The position numbers were made by a program, and so were the translations under genes. 64,000 nucleotides of DNA from Pseudooceanicola marinus. Lineage in GTDB: Bacteria; Pseudomonadota; Alphaproteobacteria; Rhodobacterales; Rhodobacteraceae. Where the stretch lies: contig NZ_JAIVMC010000003.1 of NCBI RefSeq assembly GCF_020177265.1, positions 62,001-126,000 on the forward strand, in the 5' to 3' direction. Under the pieces are notes generated by a model. That model did not search any database. It saw nothing but the letters and a program-made list of their open reading frames with translations, and had not been told where the DNA came from. Below, piece after piece: positions 52,796-61,406 of the stretch (position 1 is the stretch's first letter; each line of letters begins with the position of its first letter).

Positions 52796-53350
52796 GGCAG
52801 GGGATGGCGGGAATGTGGCGGCCACGCTGCGATTGATGTCTCATTGGAACCAGTCCAAGTGCTTATTCGGGGATAGTTGCCGGATCGGCCTCTAACATGC
52901 CGCACTTTCGCCACGGTTGATCGCGCTAAGGTTGTGTTCTCGAGCGGTCGTTTTGCCCATCCAGGCTGCCTGGACATCGCGAATCTTCCGCGCTGTGAAG
53001 ATGTCTTCTGGACGGCTGACATAGCCGCTCTATGTCCATTCGGTAGGGTATTGCGACCAAGGTCTAAGGTCCGGTTCCGGTTTGGCTCGCCAAATCGCGC
53101 TGAACCTTGCCGGGAACATTCGTGCTGACGTTAAGGTCATCTCCGGCGTTTGACGGGAAATATTCCCGGTTTTGGCGGCATACTTCCAAGTTTGGCGTGA
53201 ATTGGGCTCGAATCACCCTCTGGGATGTGCGCGTTCACGCGCCTGTTTTGGCTGCGATCCGCCGAGCCTCGAAAAACCAATAAAAACTACCAAAAATGGA
53301 GCGTTTTCGACTAAACTGGGCTCAGGATACAGCTTTGCTCCGTCACCCTG

Positions 53351-53364
53351 ACACACACACACAC
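53351..53364. repeat. (AC)7 microsatellite upstream of the RTX gene
   Basis: Fourteen bases of perfect AC repeat. Rare in such a GC-rich genome. A related CA run lies just past the same gene at 57445-57455. Confidence 0.85.
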
Positions 53365-53390
53365 CCGATGGTCATTGAGTGTATCTCGGC

Positions 53391-53420
53391 AGTGAGAGAC
53401 CCATTCAGGGGTCTCTCACT
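53391..53420. promoter_or_regulatory. 12-bp inverted repeat in the RTX upstream region
   Basis: Perfect AGTGAGAGACCC-N6-GGGTCTCTCACT. On the plus strand it is followed by CGCCTTTAAGG. It may be a terminator, an RNA hairpin in a long 5' leader, or a regulator site; the sequence does not decide. Confidence 0.55.
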
Positions 53421-53731
53421 CGCCTTTAAGGTGAAAATCTGAACAGATTCTGGTCTGCGCGACTCCTGCAGGGGCAGCGTTGCATTTTTGTGATCTCCCT
53501 ATAATTGTGCCGATCCGCTTGCTCGGTCGTCACTCTACGTCTTCGGATTTTCTCAACGCATCCAATAGTTTGCCTGGCTAACCTGCTGACTGCAGACGGT
53601 TTCAAGCGCGCTGTCGTTCGTATCCACTCAACTTAAACGTAAAGCTGTCGTTGCACGTATTTCGCTTCACTGCCCTGAATTTTGCGCCAAGCTGTCCTTG
53701 TGTGTGTCAGTAGTGAGTGCGGAGTTTTAGT

Positions 53732-56700
53732 GTGGAACCGTTACTAGTGTCGCTCTTCGGCATGATGGCCTCGGGCTATGTCGCCGAAGACAGTACGTTG
53801 GGTAAAATCCTCGGTGTCGAGGGAGAAGCAGAGGACGGAGAGGAAGAAATCGCGGAAGAGCAGGCGCCGGCGGAAGACGGCACCAGCATTCTCGACTTCG
53901 CTTTCCCCGAGGACGCTTCCTCCGACGACGGAGGACAAGAAGAACAGGGGGAGCCGGCCGACCAGGCCGGTTCCCCGGATAACCAGGCCGCGACGGGAGA
54001 AGCCGCGGTAACCGATCCGACGCTGGGCCAGCAGGCTGCCGGCGCGGATGATGCGATCACGGCCGACGCCGTGGTCGACCAGATGGACGACACGGTGAAG
54101 TTCGATGTCGTCACGGGCCTGGCAGGGGCCGCCCCGGCGCTGATCTCGGGCTTCGACAATGCCAGCCATGATCCCAGCCTGAAATCCGACCAGGTCTATC
54201 TCTACGACAGCGAAGGCAACCTGATCCCCGAAAACGATTTCGTGGCGGGCGATCGGATCCTGTCCATCGTTGACATGGAAGATGGAAGCGGGGCTGCGCT
54301 CTATCTCGATGATGAGCTGGTGGCCGTGGTCGAGGATTACACCGCCGATGAACTGGCCGCCGATACCTCCTGGGTCGGCAACTTTACCGGCGGCGAGGGC
54401 GAGGTGGTCGAGATCACCGAGCCGGAAACCACCAACATCTTTGCCGATCTGGACGAGGACGAGGCCCCCGCAGAGGCCGAGGCGTCAGCCGCGACTCCCG
54501 AAGCGGAGCCGGAAGAAGACGCCGCGCCCGAGGAGCAGGTCGAGGAGGCGGAGCTTGCCGACGCCGAACCCGCGGCTGACGCGGCCCCGGCAGAGGAGGC
54601 CTCGGAAGAGAAGATCCCGGCAGCCGAGGCGACCGAAACGGCAGCGGCGGAGCCGGCCCCCGAGGCCGAGGACAGCCTGGCCTCCGGCGCGGGCGAGGAG
54701 AGCCTGGCCGGTGCAGCGGGCGAGGACACCCTCGACGCGGCGCAGGATGATCCGGTGGCCGAGGCCCCTGCCGAGGCGACCGAGGAGACCGTTAGCGAGG
54801 CGCCCGAGCCCACGATCTCCCTCACGGTCGAAGGCGCCACGGCAAGCGGCAACAGCGTCAACCAGGCGATGTTCGGCGGCAACGTCATGTTCGGCATCAA
54901 CTCCGAAGGGGGTGCGCTGAACGACAACATCCAGGACGCGCTGGATGCCACCGACATCGAGAACATCCGCTTCCCCGCCGGCAAGGGCGATGGCATCGCC
55001 GCCGAAGAAGGCGAGAAGTGGCTGAACATCGTCGACCTGGACTACGACGAGGAGGGCAACGCCGCCCTGTCGCAGGAGGTGACCGAGCTGCTGGACTGGG
55101 CGCGTGATCCCAACGGCGATGGCGATCTGTCCGATGGCAAGCAGGTCACGCTGGTCATCCCGACCCAGCACCTGTCGCTGGAGGAATACGAGGAATTCGG
55201 CACCGACATCGAGATGTTCTCGCAGTTGGTGATGGAGCAGTACGGCGATGTCGTCGCGGGCTTCGAGGTGGGCAACGAATACTGGACCACCATCGGTGAG
55301 AGCGAATACGGCGCCAAGGCCAACATCGCGGTGAAGGCCCTGGCCGACGGGATGGAGGCTGCCGGCGTCGAGGCCGAGGACCAGCCCCACATCGTGGTGC
55401 AGATGGCCACGCCCACGGGCGCGTCGGACTTCCACGTTTCCGTCGCCGACGGTTCCTGGATCGAACGTCTGGAGGGCGCCAACGAGGCGATCATCGCCGA
55501 GCTGGACGAGGAGGCGCGCGCGGATCTGGATGGGGTGGTGGAACACTACTACTACCGCCAGGACCACGACACCTACGAGGACAGCCTGGAGGAGTTCAAC
55601 TACATCGAGAAGGACTACGACGTCTGGGACGCCGCCTTCGACAAGGAGCTGGACCTTCACATCACCGAGTGGAACATCAAGACCTCCAACACCGCAGAGA
55701 CCGGCATGAAGGCCGCCTCGACCATGGTCGAGCAGTTCGAGAACATGATCGAACAGGGCGTGGATCACGCCGATGCCTGGGCGGTGATGCACAACACCTC
55801 CACCGATCTGGCGGGCGACCGCGATGGCGAGGTGACGACCGACGATCAGGGCCGCGTGACCACCTCGATCAACGGCGCCACCTTCGATCTGATGTCCTCG
55901 GCGCTGCCCGGCAAGGAGTTGCTGGAGCTGGATATTCCGGGCGATGACGGCACTATCGAGGTCAACGCCTATGCCGATCAGGACGAGACGGTTGTCTACC
56001 TGTCGTCCCGCTCGCTGGAGGTGGAAACGATCGAGATCGACCTGCGCGAACTCGTGGGCGGCGATGTCGAGGGCGCGACCGGCGTCAAGATCGGCATCGA
56101 CCAGAGCACCTCGAACGGCTGGCACTGGGTGTCCGGCGAGGGCCGCGTGGATGCGGACTTCGTCGAGATCGACGGCGAGAAGTACTATTACAACGAGCAT
56201 GACGTCGGCGCCGAGCTGACCGACTACGCCTATGACAGCTCGGTCATCACCGTGACGCTGAAACCCTATGAGGTGCTCCAGGTGACGATCCCCGGGTCCG
56301 ACCTTGCGGCCGGGGCAGGGGAGGACGATCTGGCCGGGTCTGCCGGCAGCGACGACCTTTCCGCGCCCGACGCGGGCGGTGTCACCGCCCCCGATGCGGC
56401 GACGGAGGCCCCGGTGGAAGAGCCTGCTGAACCCGAGGCGCCCGAAGATACGGTGTCCCTCGACGATCACCTCGTGGGGTCGGGTTATGCCGACTACCTC
56501 AAGGGCTTTGAGGGGGATGACACCATCGACGGCGGTCGTGGCGATGACACCCTGGCCGGGTCGGAGGGCAATGATCTGCTCGAAGGCGGCGCCGGCGAGG
56601 ACCTGATGAACGGCGGGCAGCAGGATGACCGGCTGTTCGGCGGCTCCGGCGACGACGAGATGCTGGGCTGGACCGGCGAGGATTACCTCAAGGGCGGTCA

Positions 56701-57148
56701 CGGGCATGACGTCATCGACGGTGGCGAAGGCAATGACACCTTGGCCGGATCGCAGGGCAACGACACCATGTACGGCGGCGAAGGCGCGGACGAGATGAAC
56801 GGCGGCAAGGACGACGATTACATCTCGGGCGGCGAAGGCGCCGACACGCTGACCGGCTGGTCCGGCAATGACACCTTCGCCTTCGCCGAAGGCGACACGG
56901 CCGAGGGTGATGTCATCACCGACTTCCAGCCCGCCAAGGACGTGATCGAGCTGGACGTGCCCGGCCTGACCTCCATCGCCGACCTGGTCTTCACCCAGCG
57001 GGAGCAGGGCGGCGTGCTGATCGAGATCCCCGGGCAGGGCACGGTCCTGCTGGAAGGAGAGCTGACGGTGGCCGACGTGGCGATCGAAGAGAACTTCATC
57101 TTCCTGGCAGGGGCCAAGACCACGGCCACCACCACGGCGGCTGCCTGA
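53732..57148 (+). CDS. RTX protein with a putative clan GH-A glycoside hydrolase module
   Basis: About 1138 residues, very acidic, no Sec signal; start GTG at 53732 with GGAG seven bases ahead. Order: hydrophobic start (EPLLVSLFGMMASG), acidic linker, small beta domain (about 110-230), Asp/Glu/Ala/Pro linker (to about 355), TIM-barrel-like module (about 360-740) with the acid/base E516 in GFEVGNEYWTTIG and the nucleophile E646 in LHITEWNIKTSN, a beta-sandwich (about 740-855), a second linker, about 15 RTX nonapeptides (about 909-1050; GGSGDDEML, GGEGNDTLAGSQGNDT) and a C-terminal type I secretion tail. Likely calcium-dependent and secreted. The substrate is unknown; no type I exporter is in the window. 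Confidence 0.8.
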   Translation: MEPLLVSLFGMMASGYVAEDSTLGKILGVEGEAEDGEEEIAEEQAPAEDGTSILDFAFPEDASSDDGGQEEQGEPADQAGSPDNQAATGEAAVTDPTLGQQAAGADDAITADAVVDQMDDTVKFDVVTGLAGAAPALISGFDNASHDPSLKSDQVYLYDSEGNLIPENDFVAGDRILSIVDMEDGSGAALYLDDELVAVVEDYTADELAADTSWVGNFTGGEGEVVEITEPETTNIFADLDEDEAPAEAEASAATPEAEPEEDAAPEEQVEEAELADAEPAADAAPAEEASEEKIPAAEATETAAAEPAPEAEDSLASGAGEESLAGAAGEDTLDAAQDDPVAEAPAEATEETVSEAPEPTISLTVEGATASGNSVNQAMFGGNVMFGINSEGGALNDNIQDALDATDIENIRFPAGKGDGIAAEEGEKWLNIVDLDYDEEGNAALSQEVTELLDWARDPNGDGDLSDGKQVTLVIPTQHLSLEEYEEFGTDIEMFSQLVMEQYGDVVAGFEVGNEYWTTIGESEYGAKANIAVKALADGMEAAGVEAEDQPHIVVQMATPTGASDFHVSVADGSWIERLEGANEAIIAELDEEARADLDGVVEHYYYRQDHDTYEDSLEEFNYIEKDYDVWDAAFDKELDLHITEWNIKTSNTAETGMKAASTMVEQFENMIEQGVDHADAWAVMHNTSTDLAGDRDGEVTTDDQGRVTTSINGATFDLMSSALPGKELLELDIPGDDGTIEVNAYADQDETVVYLSSRSLEVETIEIDLRELVGGDVEGATGVKIGIDQSTSNGWHWVSGEGRVDADFVEIDGEKYYYNEHDVGAELTDYAYDSSVITVTLKPYEVLQVTIPGSDLAAGAGEDDLAGSAGSDDLSAPDAGGVTAPDAATEAPVEEPAEPEAPEDTVSLDDHLVGSGYADYLKGFEGDDTIDGGRGDDTLAGSEGNDLLEGGAGEDLMNGGQQDDRLFGGSGDDEMLGWTGEDYLKGGHGHDVIDGGEGNDTLAGSQGNDTMYGGEGADEMNGGKDDDYISGGEGADTLTGWSGNDTFAFAEGDTAEGDVITDFQPAKDVIELDVPGLTSIADLVFTQREQGGVLIEIPGQGTVLLEGELTVADVAIEENFIFLAGAKTTATTTAAA

Positions 57149-57392
57149 CGAAGATCCCGGGAGCGGCCTGCCGGTGGCGGGCCGTTCCCCGCAAGTCGCC
57201 TGGCCAAGGGCCCTGGGCGCAGGACGATGGACGGATGCAGACCTGACCCGAACCGGCATTGCGCCGCGCCCCGGGTTCAACCTGGAAAGGATGGAAAGGA
57301 CATCTCATTTTCGGCCCGCCCGGACGGCACTCCGGGACCGGGCCTTCATACTTGCGGGAAGAGACACGGTTCCACACACCTCTTCCCGCAGG

Positions 57393-57420
57393 TGCGGGCG
57401 AGCCCGGCACGGCTCGCCCG
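57393..57420. terminator. Hairpin A after the RTX gene
   Basis: 11-bp perfect stem GCGGGCGAGCC/GGCTCGCCCGC with a 6-base loop, 245 bases past the stop. No T-run follows. Confidence 0.45.
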
Positions 57421-57422
57421 CG

Positions 57423-57469
57423 GCTTGCGGCGGCTGACGGCACTCACACACACACCAGCCGCCGCAAGC
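57423..57469. terminator. Hairpin B after the RTX gene, with a CA repeat in its loop
   Basis: 14-bp perfect stem GCTTGCGGCGGCTG/CAGCCGCCGCAAGC with a 19-base loop containing (CA)5. It starts two bases after hairpin A. No T-run follows. Confidence 0.5.
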
Positions 57470-57732
57470 ATCCCCGCGCGCCTCGGGCCTCTGGTCCGGG
57501 GCGCGCACCCGCTTCGGGCCCGGCCACGCGCGCAGCGCGCCGTTTCCCGACGGGTATCGACCGATGCCGATCTGAATGAGTCCCAACAGGGATGACTATA
57601 GTCCAGGATGTGACGCGGAAAAGGTGCTGCATGCGCAACCGCGCGGTCCCCCCTGCGTCACGGGCCGCCCGGCCTTGCCATTTCCCCGCCTCTCCCGCAG
57701 CCTCGGGTCAAGCAAATCCAAGGACGCCTGCC

Positions 57733-58920
57733 ATGCCCACTTCTGCCGCCCCCTCCGCCGTTGCCCGATTCCTCGCGGACCGTTTCGACGATCACCAGGC
57801 CCTGCGCCGGGATATCCACGCACACCCCGAGCTGGGGTTCGAGGAGACCCGCACCGCCGCCCTGATGGAGGAGCGGCTGCGCGCCGCAGGCTTCGAGGTG
57901 ACGACCGGCATCGCCCGCACCGGCATGGTGGCGACGCTGAAACGCGGTGAGGGGCCGGCAATCGGCATCCGGGCCGACATGGATGCCCTGCCCATGGATG
58001 AACAGACCAACCTGCCGCATGCCTCCAGGGAGGCGGGCAAGATGCACGCCTGCGGCCATGACGGCCATACCGTCAGCCTGCTGGCCACGGCCGAGGCGCT
58101 GGCGGCCGAGGGTAACTTCTCCGGCACCGTGCACCTGATCTTCCAGCCCGCCGAGGAAGGGCTGGCCGGCGGTGCCAAGATGGTCGAGGAGGGGCTGTTC
58201 ACGCGTTTCCCCTGTGACCGCATCTTCGGCTTTCACAATGAACCGCGCATGATGCTGGGCCAGGCGGCGACGCGCAGCGGGCCGACCATGGCCTCGGCGG
58301 ATGAATTCCGCGTCACCTTCACCGGCAAGGGCGGCCATGCCGCCGTGCCGCATATGGCCAAGGACAGTGCCCTGGCCCTGTCGGAACTGGTGGTGGCCCT
58401 GCAACAGCTGGTCTCGCGCCGCATCGACCCGCTGCATTCGGCTGTCGTGTCGGTGACCCAGATCCACGTCGGATCCGCCCACAATGTGATCGCTGGGGAC
58501 GGCTGGATCGGCGGCACCGTGCGCTGCCTCGTGCCTTCGGACCGCAAGGTGCTGGAGGAGGGGATCCGCAGCATCGCCCAGGGCCATGCCGATGCCGCCG
58601 GCGTCGAGATGACCTTCGAGTGGTCGGGGGGCTATCCGCCGCTGGTCAACGACACGGCGGCGGTGGCCGACGTGGCCGTGGCCCTGTCGTCCGACGCCGC
58701 GCCGGTGACCTACTCCGAGGCGACGCCGATCATGGCGGGGGAGGATTTCGCCTTCATGTTGCAGGAGGTGCCCGGCGCCTATGTCTTCTTCGGCATGTCG
58801 GAGGAGGGCGCGCCTTCGCCGATGGTCCATGACCCGGCCTATGACTTCAACGACAAGCTGATCCCCATCGTCGCCGAAAGCATGGTGGCCCTCGTCGAGG
58901 CCGAACTGCCGACGAATTGA
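57733..58920 (+). CDS. M20 family amidohydrolase (hippurate hydrolase type)
   Basis: 395 residues. Metal site C107 and H109 in MHACGHDGHTVSLLA, E141/E142 in FQPAEEGLAGG, HNEPRMMLGQ, and the final ligand region IMAGEDFAFMLQEVPGAYVFFG. The dimerisation domain (about 185-300) is present. Such enzymes cleave N-acyl amino acids (hippurate, N-acetyl or indole-acetyl amino acids). AAGGA lies ten bases before the ATG. It seems a single unit. Confidence 0.92.
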   Translation: MPTSAAPSAVARFLADRFDDHQALRRDIHAHPELGFEETRTAALMEERLRAAGFEVTTGIARTGMVATLKRGEGPAIGIRADMDALPMDEQTNLPHASREAGKMHACGHDGHTVSLLATAEALAAEGNFSGTVHLIFQPAEEGLAGGAKMVEEGLFTRFPCDRIFGFHNEPRMMLGQAATRSGPTMASADEFRVTFTGKGGHAAVPHMAKDSALALSELVVALQQLVSRRIDPLHSAVVSVTQIHVGSAHNVIAGDGWIGGTVRCLVPSDRKVLEEGIRSIAQGHADAAGVEMTFEWSGGYPPLVNDTAAVADVAVALSSDAAPVTYSEATPIMAGEDFAFMLQEVPGAYVFFGMSEEGAPSPMVHDPAYDFNDKLIPIVAESMVALVEAELPTN

Positions 58921-59029
58921 CGGCCCGCGGCGGGTCTCGCGGGGCCCGCCGTCATCCCCTCCGGGGCCTGTCCGCGAGGGGGCGCAGGACGGCTTTCAGG
59001 GTGCCCTAGGGGCAGCTCTCCCATCTTAT

Positions 59030-59047
59030 GTGACAGTTTTGTGACTA
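59030..59047 (-). promoter_or_regulatory. Pho-box-like direct repeat upstream of the 5'-nucleotidase gene
   Basis: GTGACAG-TTTT-GTGACTA: two 7-base units with an 11-base period, matching the reverse complement of the Pho box (CTGTCAT-N4-CTGTCAY) with mismatches in the second unit. It lies about 135 bases before the gene start but in the opposite orientation, so function is uncertain. Confidence 0.35.
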
Positions 59048-59181
59048 TTTTGATCGTCTGGTCAGACTCCATTGCGCGGGGCGCCGGTGTCATGGCCCTG
59101 ACGCAGAGTTCGGCTTTGACAGGTGGCATGCGCCGGGGCAGCATCCCGGTATAAGAATTGACCTTAGAGGGGAGAAACCCG

Positions 59182-60741
59182 ATGTCCGTCCGTCTGCTGA
59201 CGAGCGTGGCCGCCCTGGCGCTGAGCGCCGGCACCGCCATGGCCGATTATTCGCTGACCATTCTTCACACCAATGATTTCCACGCCCGTTTCGAGCCGAT
59301 CTCGAAATACGATTCCGGCTGCTCGGCCGAGGACAACGATGCCGGCGAATGCTTTGGCGGCTCCGCCCGCCTGGTGACGGCGGTGGAAGAGGCCCGTGGC
59401 CGCGCCGAGAATTCCATCCTCGTGGATGGCGGCGACCAGTTCCAGGGCACGCTCTTCTACACCTACTACAAGGGCAAGCTCGCGGCCGAGATGATGAACA
59501 AGATGGGCTACGACGCGATGACCGTGGGCAACCACGAGTTCGACGACGGCCCCGAGGTTCTGCGCGGCTTCATGGATGCGGTCGAATTCCCCGTGCTGAT
59601 GTCCAACGCCGATGTCTCGGCCGAGCCGCTGCTGGCCGACACCCTGCTGAAATCCACCACGATCGAGGTGGGCGGCGAAACCATCGGCCTGATCGGCCTG
59701 ACGCCGGAAGACACGGACGAACTGGCCAGCCCGGGCGACAACATCACCTTCACCGACCCCTCCGAGGCGGTGCAGGGCGAGGTCGACAAGCTGACCGCCG
59801 AGGGCGTGAACAAGATCATCGTCCTGTCCCACTCCGGCTATGGCGTCGACCAGACGGTGGCGGCCAACACCACCGGCGTCGACGTGATCGTGGGCGGTCA
59901 TTCCAACACCTATCTGGCCAATGACGATGAAGACGCCGAAGGCCCGTACCCGACCATGGTCGGCGAAACCGCCATCGTTTCGGCCTATGCCTACGGCAAG
60001 TTCCTGGGCGAGCTGAACGTGACCTTCGACGACGAGGGGGCGGTGATCTCCGCCGAGGGCGCGCCGCTGATCATGGACGCGGCCGTGGCCGAGGATGACG
60101 CCACCGTCGAGCGCATCGCCGAGGCGGCCGAGCCGCTGGACGAGATCCGCAATACCGTGGTCGCCGAGGCCTCGGAGGAGATCATCGGGTCGCGCGACGT
60201 CTGCCGCGCCATGGAATGCTCCATGGGCAACCTGATCGCCGACGCCATGCTGGAGCGGGTCGCCGACCAGGGCATCGAGATCGCCATCGAGAACGGCGGC
60301 GGCATCCGCGCCTCCATCGACGCGGGCGAGGTGACCATGGGCGAGGTGCTGACCGTGCTGCCCTTCCAGAACACCCTGTCGACCTTCCAGGTGACCGGCG
60401 CGACCTTCGTCGAGGCGCTGGAAAACGGCGCAAGCCAGATGGAAGAGGGCGCAGGCCGCTTCCCGCAGGTGGCCGGCGTGACCTTCACCGTCGATCCGGC
60501 GGCCGAGCCCGGTTCGCGCATCTCCGAGGTCATGGTGGGCGGTGAGCCGATCGATCCGGAAAAGGTCTATGGCGTCGTGTCCAACAACTACGTCCGTAAT
60601 GGTGGGGACGGCTACGCGATGTTCAAGGACGCCATGAACGCCTACGACTACGGCCCCGACCTGGCCGACGTGACGGCGGAATACCTGGCCGAGAACGCGC
60701 CCTACACGCCCTACACCGATGGCCGCATCACCGTGAAGTGA
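59182..60741 (+). CDS. Periplasmic 5'-nucleotidase/UshA-type metallophosphatase
   Basis: 519 residues. Signal peptide cleaved near residue 22 (LALSAGTAMA before DYSL). N-terminal calcineurin-like domain: ILHTNDFHARFEP, VDGGDQFQGTLFY, TVGNHEFDDGPE, VLSHSGYGVDQ and VGGHSNTYL. C-terminal nucleotide-binding domain: IENGGGIRASIDAGEV, LPFQNTLSTFQVTG and NNYVRNGGDGYAMF. It removes phosphate from nucleotides in the periplasm, giving nucleosides and phosphate; the nucleosides could feed the salvage operon at 18.7 kb. GAGGGGAGAA lies before the ATG. Confidence 0.93.
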   Translation: MSVRLLTSVAALALSAGTAMADYSLTILHTNDFHARFEPISKYDSGCSAEDNDAGECFGGSARLVTAVEEARGRAENSILVDGGDQFQGTLFYTYYKGKLAAEMMNKMGYDAMTVGNHEFDDGPEVLRGFMDAVEFPVLMSNADVSAEPLLADTLLKSTTIEVGGETIGLIGLTPEDTDELASPGDNITFTDPSEAVQGEVDKLTAEGVNKIIVLSHSGYGVDQTVAANTTGVDVIVGGHSNTYLANDDEDAEGPYPTMVGETAIVSAYAYGKFLGELNVTFDDEGAVISAEGAPLIMDAAVAEDDATVERIAEAAEPLDEIRNTVVAEASEEIIGSRDVCRAMECSMGNLIADAMLERVADQGIEIAIENGGGIRASIDAGEVTMGEVLTVLPFQNTLSTFQVTGATFVEALENGASQMEEGAGRFPQVAGVTFTVDPAAEPGSRISEVMVGGEPIDPEKVYGVVSNNYVRNGGDGYAMFKDAMNAYDYGPDLADVTAEYLAENAPYTPYTDGRITVK

Positions 60742-60789
60742 CGCAGCCCGGCCCGCCTTGGTGCGGGTCCACCTGGTGCAAAACGCAAG

Positions 60790-60815
60790 ACGCCCGCCGG
60801 TTGACCGGCGGGCGT
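60790..60815 (+). terminator. Terminator after the 5'-nucleotidase gene
   Basis: 11-bp perfect stem ACGCCCGCCGG/CCGGCGGGCGT with a TTGA loop, 48 bases past the stop and between converging genes. Flanking T/A content is low. Confidence 0.65.
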
Positions 60816-60841
60816 TCGCATGTGGTCCGGCCTTTGCCGGA

Positions 60842-61234
60842 TCAGCCGGGCTGCTGCTGGCCCTGATCGATCGGCGGCGGCGGCGGGGCCGAGGGATCGT
60901 CATCCTCGGTATCTGCCGCGCCGAGCGACAGGCCGGCGTCGAAGCCGCCACCGTTCAGTTTCACGCCCAGATCAGCCCCGATGTAGGAGCCATCCATCAG
61001 CTGCGCCACGCCCGCGGTGGCGCGCCAGCTTTGCGAGGTGAAGAGATAGTCCATGCCGACCGAGGCAACGGTGCTGTCTTCCTCGTCGTCCGAAAAGACC
61101 CGCAGGCCGAGGCCGACATCGGTGCCGCCATTGCCGAAGGCGAAGCTGACGCCGAAGCCGATCAGCGGGTCGGCGCTCGCCGGGCCGGTCAGGCCAAGGG
61201 CCAGGGCAGCGGCAGTCAAGGCTTTGTATTTCAT
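60842..61234 (-). CDS. Small exported protein A of a tandem paralogue pair (130 aa)
   Basis: Signal peptide MKYKALTAAALALGLTGPAS, mature start near DPLIGFGVSFAFG. The core GLGLRVFSDDEEDSTVAS then VGMDYLFTSQSWRATAGVAQ is almost identical to the next gene. Alternating polar/hydrophobic strands (YIGADLGVKLNGGGFDAGLS) suggest a small beta-barrel or beta-sandwich of the outer membrane or periplasm. The tail is acidic then polyproline and Gln-rich (PSAPPPPPIDQGQQQPG). No known function. Confidence 0.75.
   Translation of the reverse strand: MKYKALTAAALALGLTGPASADPLIGFGVSFAFGNGGTDVGLGLRVFSDDEEDSTVASVGMDYLFTSQSWRATAGVAQLMDGSYIGADLGVKLNGGGFDAGLSLGAADTEDDDPSAPPPPPIDQGQQQPG
61062..61105 (-). repeat. 44-base exact duplicate, copy A
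   Basis: Identical base for base to 61645-61688 and inside the coding core of the two paralogues (encodes the SDDEEDSTVAS region). The surrounding 130 bases are about 90 percent alike, while both ends of the genes have diverged. Confidence 0.9.
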
Positions 61235-61348
61235 GAGATCCTCGTCCTCTTCGTGTTTGCCCAAGAGCAAAGCCGCTTCCGGCGGAACCGGCAACTCCCC
61301 TAACTAGGGGGGCTGGCTGTCTGGGCGTGAAGGCGAGGGAGGGGGCAA

Positions 61349-61375
61349 GACGCCCACCGGGATCCGGCGGGCGTC
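61349..61375 (-). terminator. Terminator of small exported protein B
   Basis: 12-bp stem GACGCCCACCGG/CCGGCGGGCGTC (one G-T pair) with a GAT loop, about 30 bases past the stop on the minus strand. It is similar in sequence to the hairpin at 60790-60815. T content after it is low. Confidence 0.6.
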
Positions 61376-61406
61376 AGGGCGCGCGCCATGGCACCCGTGT
61401 TTCGTG

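Larger units (their letters stand above)
52796..53731. other. 936-base gene-free stretch of lower GC before the RTX gene
   Basis: I see no credible gene: the two short open frames (52877-53128 plus, 52753-53022 minus) are Arg/Pro/Ser-rich without ribosome sites. GC is visibly lower than in the neighbours, with AT-rich patches around 53150-53330 and 53490-53660. It holds a CA repeat (53351-53364), a 12-bp inverted repeat (53391-53420), and a TATAAT at 53500-53505 without a well-spaced -35. It is the only region of this length in the window with no gene and is probably the long control region or leader of the RTX gene. Confidence 0.6.
57149..57732. other. 584-base gap after the RTX gene
   Basis: No supported gene. 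It contains two adjacent large hairpins (57393-57420 and 57423-57469), a CA run, and GC-rich sequence. An in-frame extension of the M20 gene back to 57592 lacks similarity. Confidence 0.6.

Noticed and set aside
52877-53128. A possible 83-residue gene in the low-GC gap.
   Set aside because: No ribosome site, Arg/Cys/Pro-rich product without family resemblance, and the region looks non-coding.
53480-53505. TTGCAT and TATAAT as a sigma-70 promoter for the RTX gene.
   Set aside because: The spacer is only 14 bases, too short for a normal promoter; the TATAAT alone is not evidence enough.
54485-57280. A 931-codon minus-strand open frame opposite the RTX gene.
   Set aside because: It is the mirror of the acidic, repeat-rich RTX coding sequence and has no start signal or family motif.
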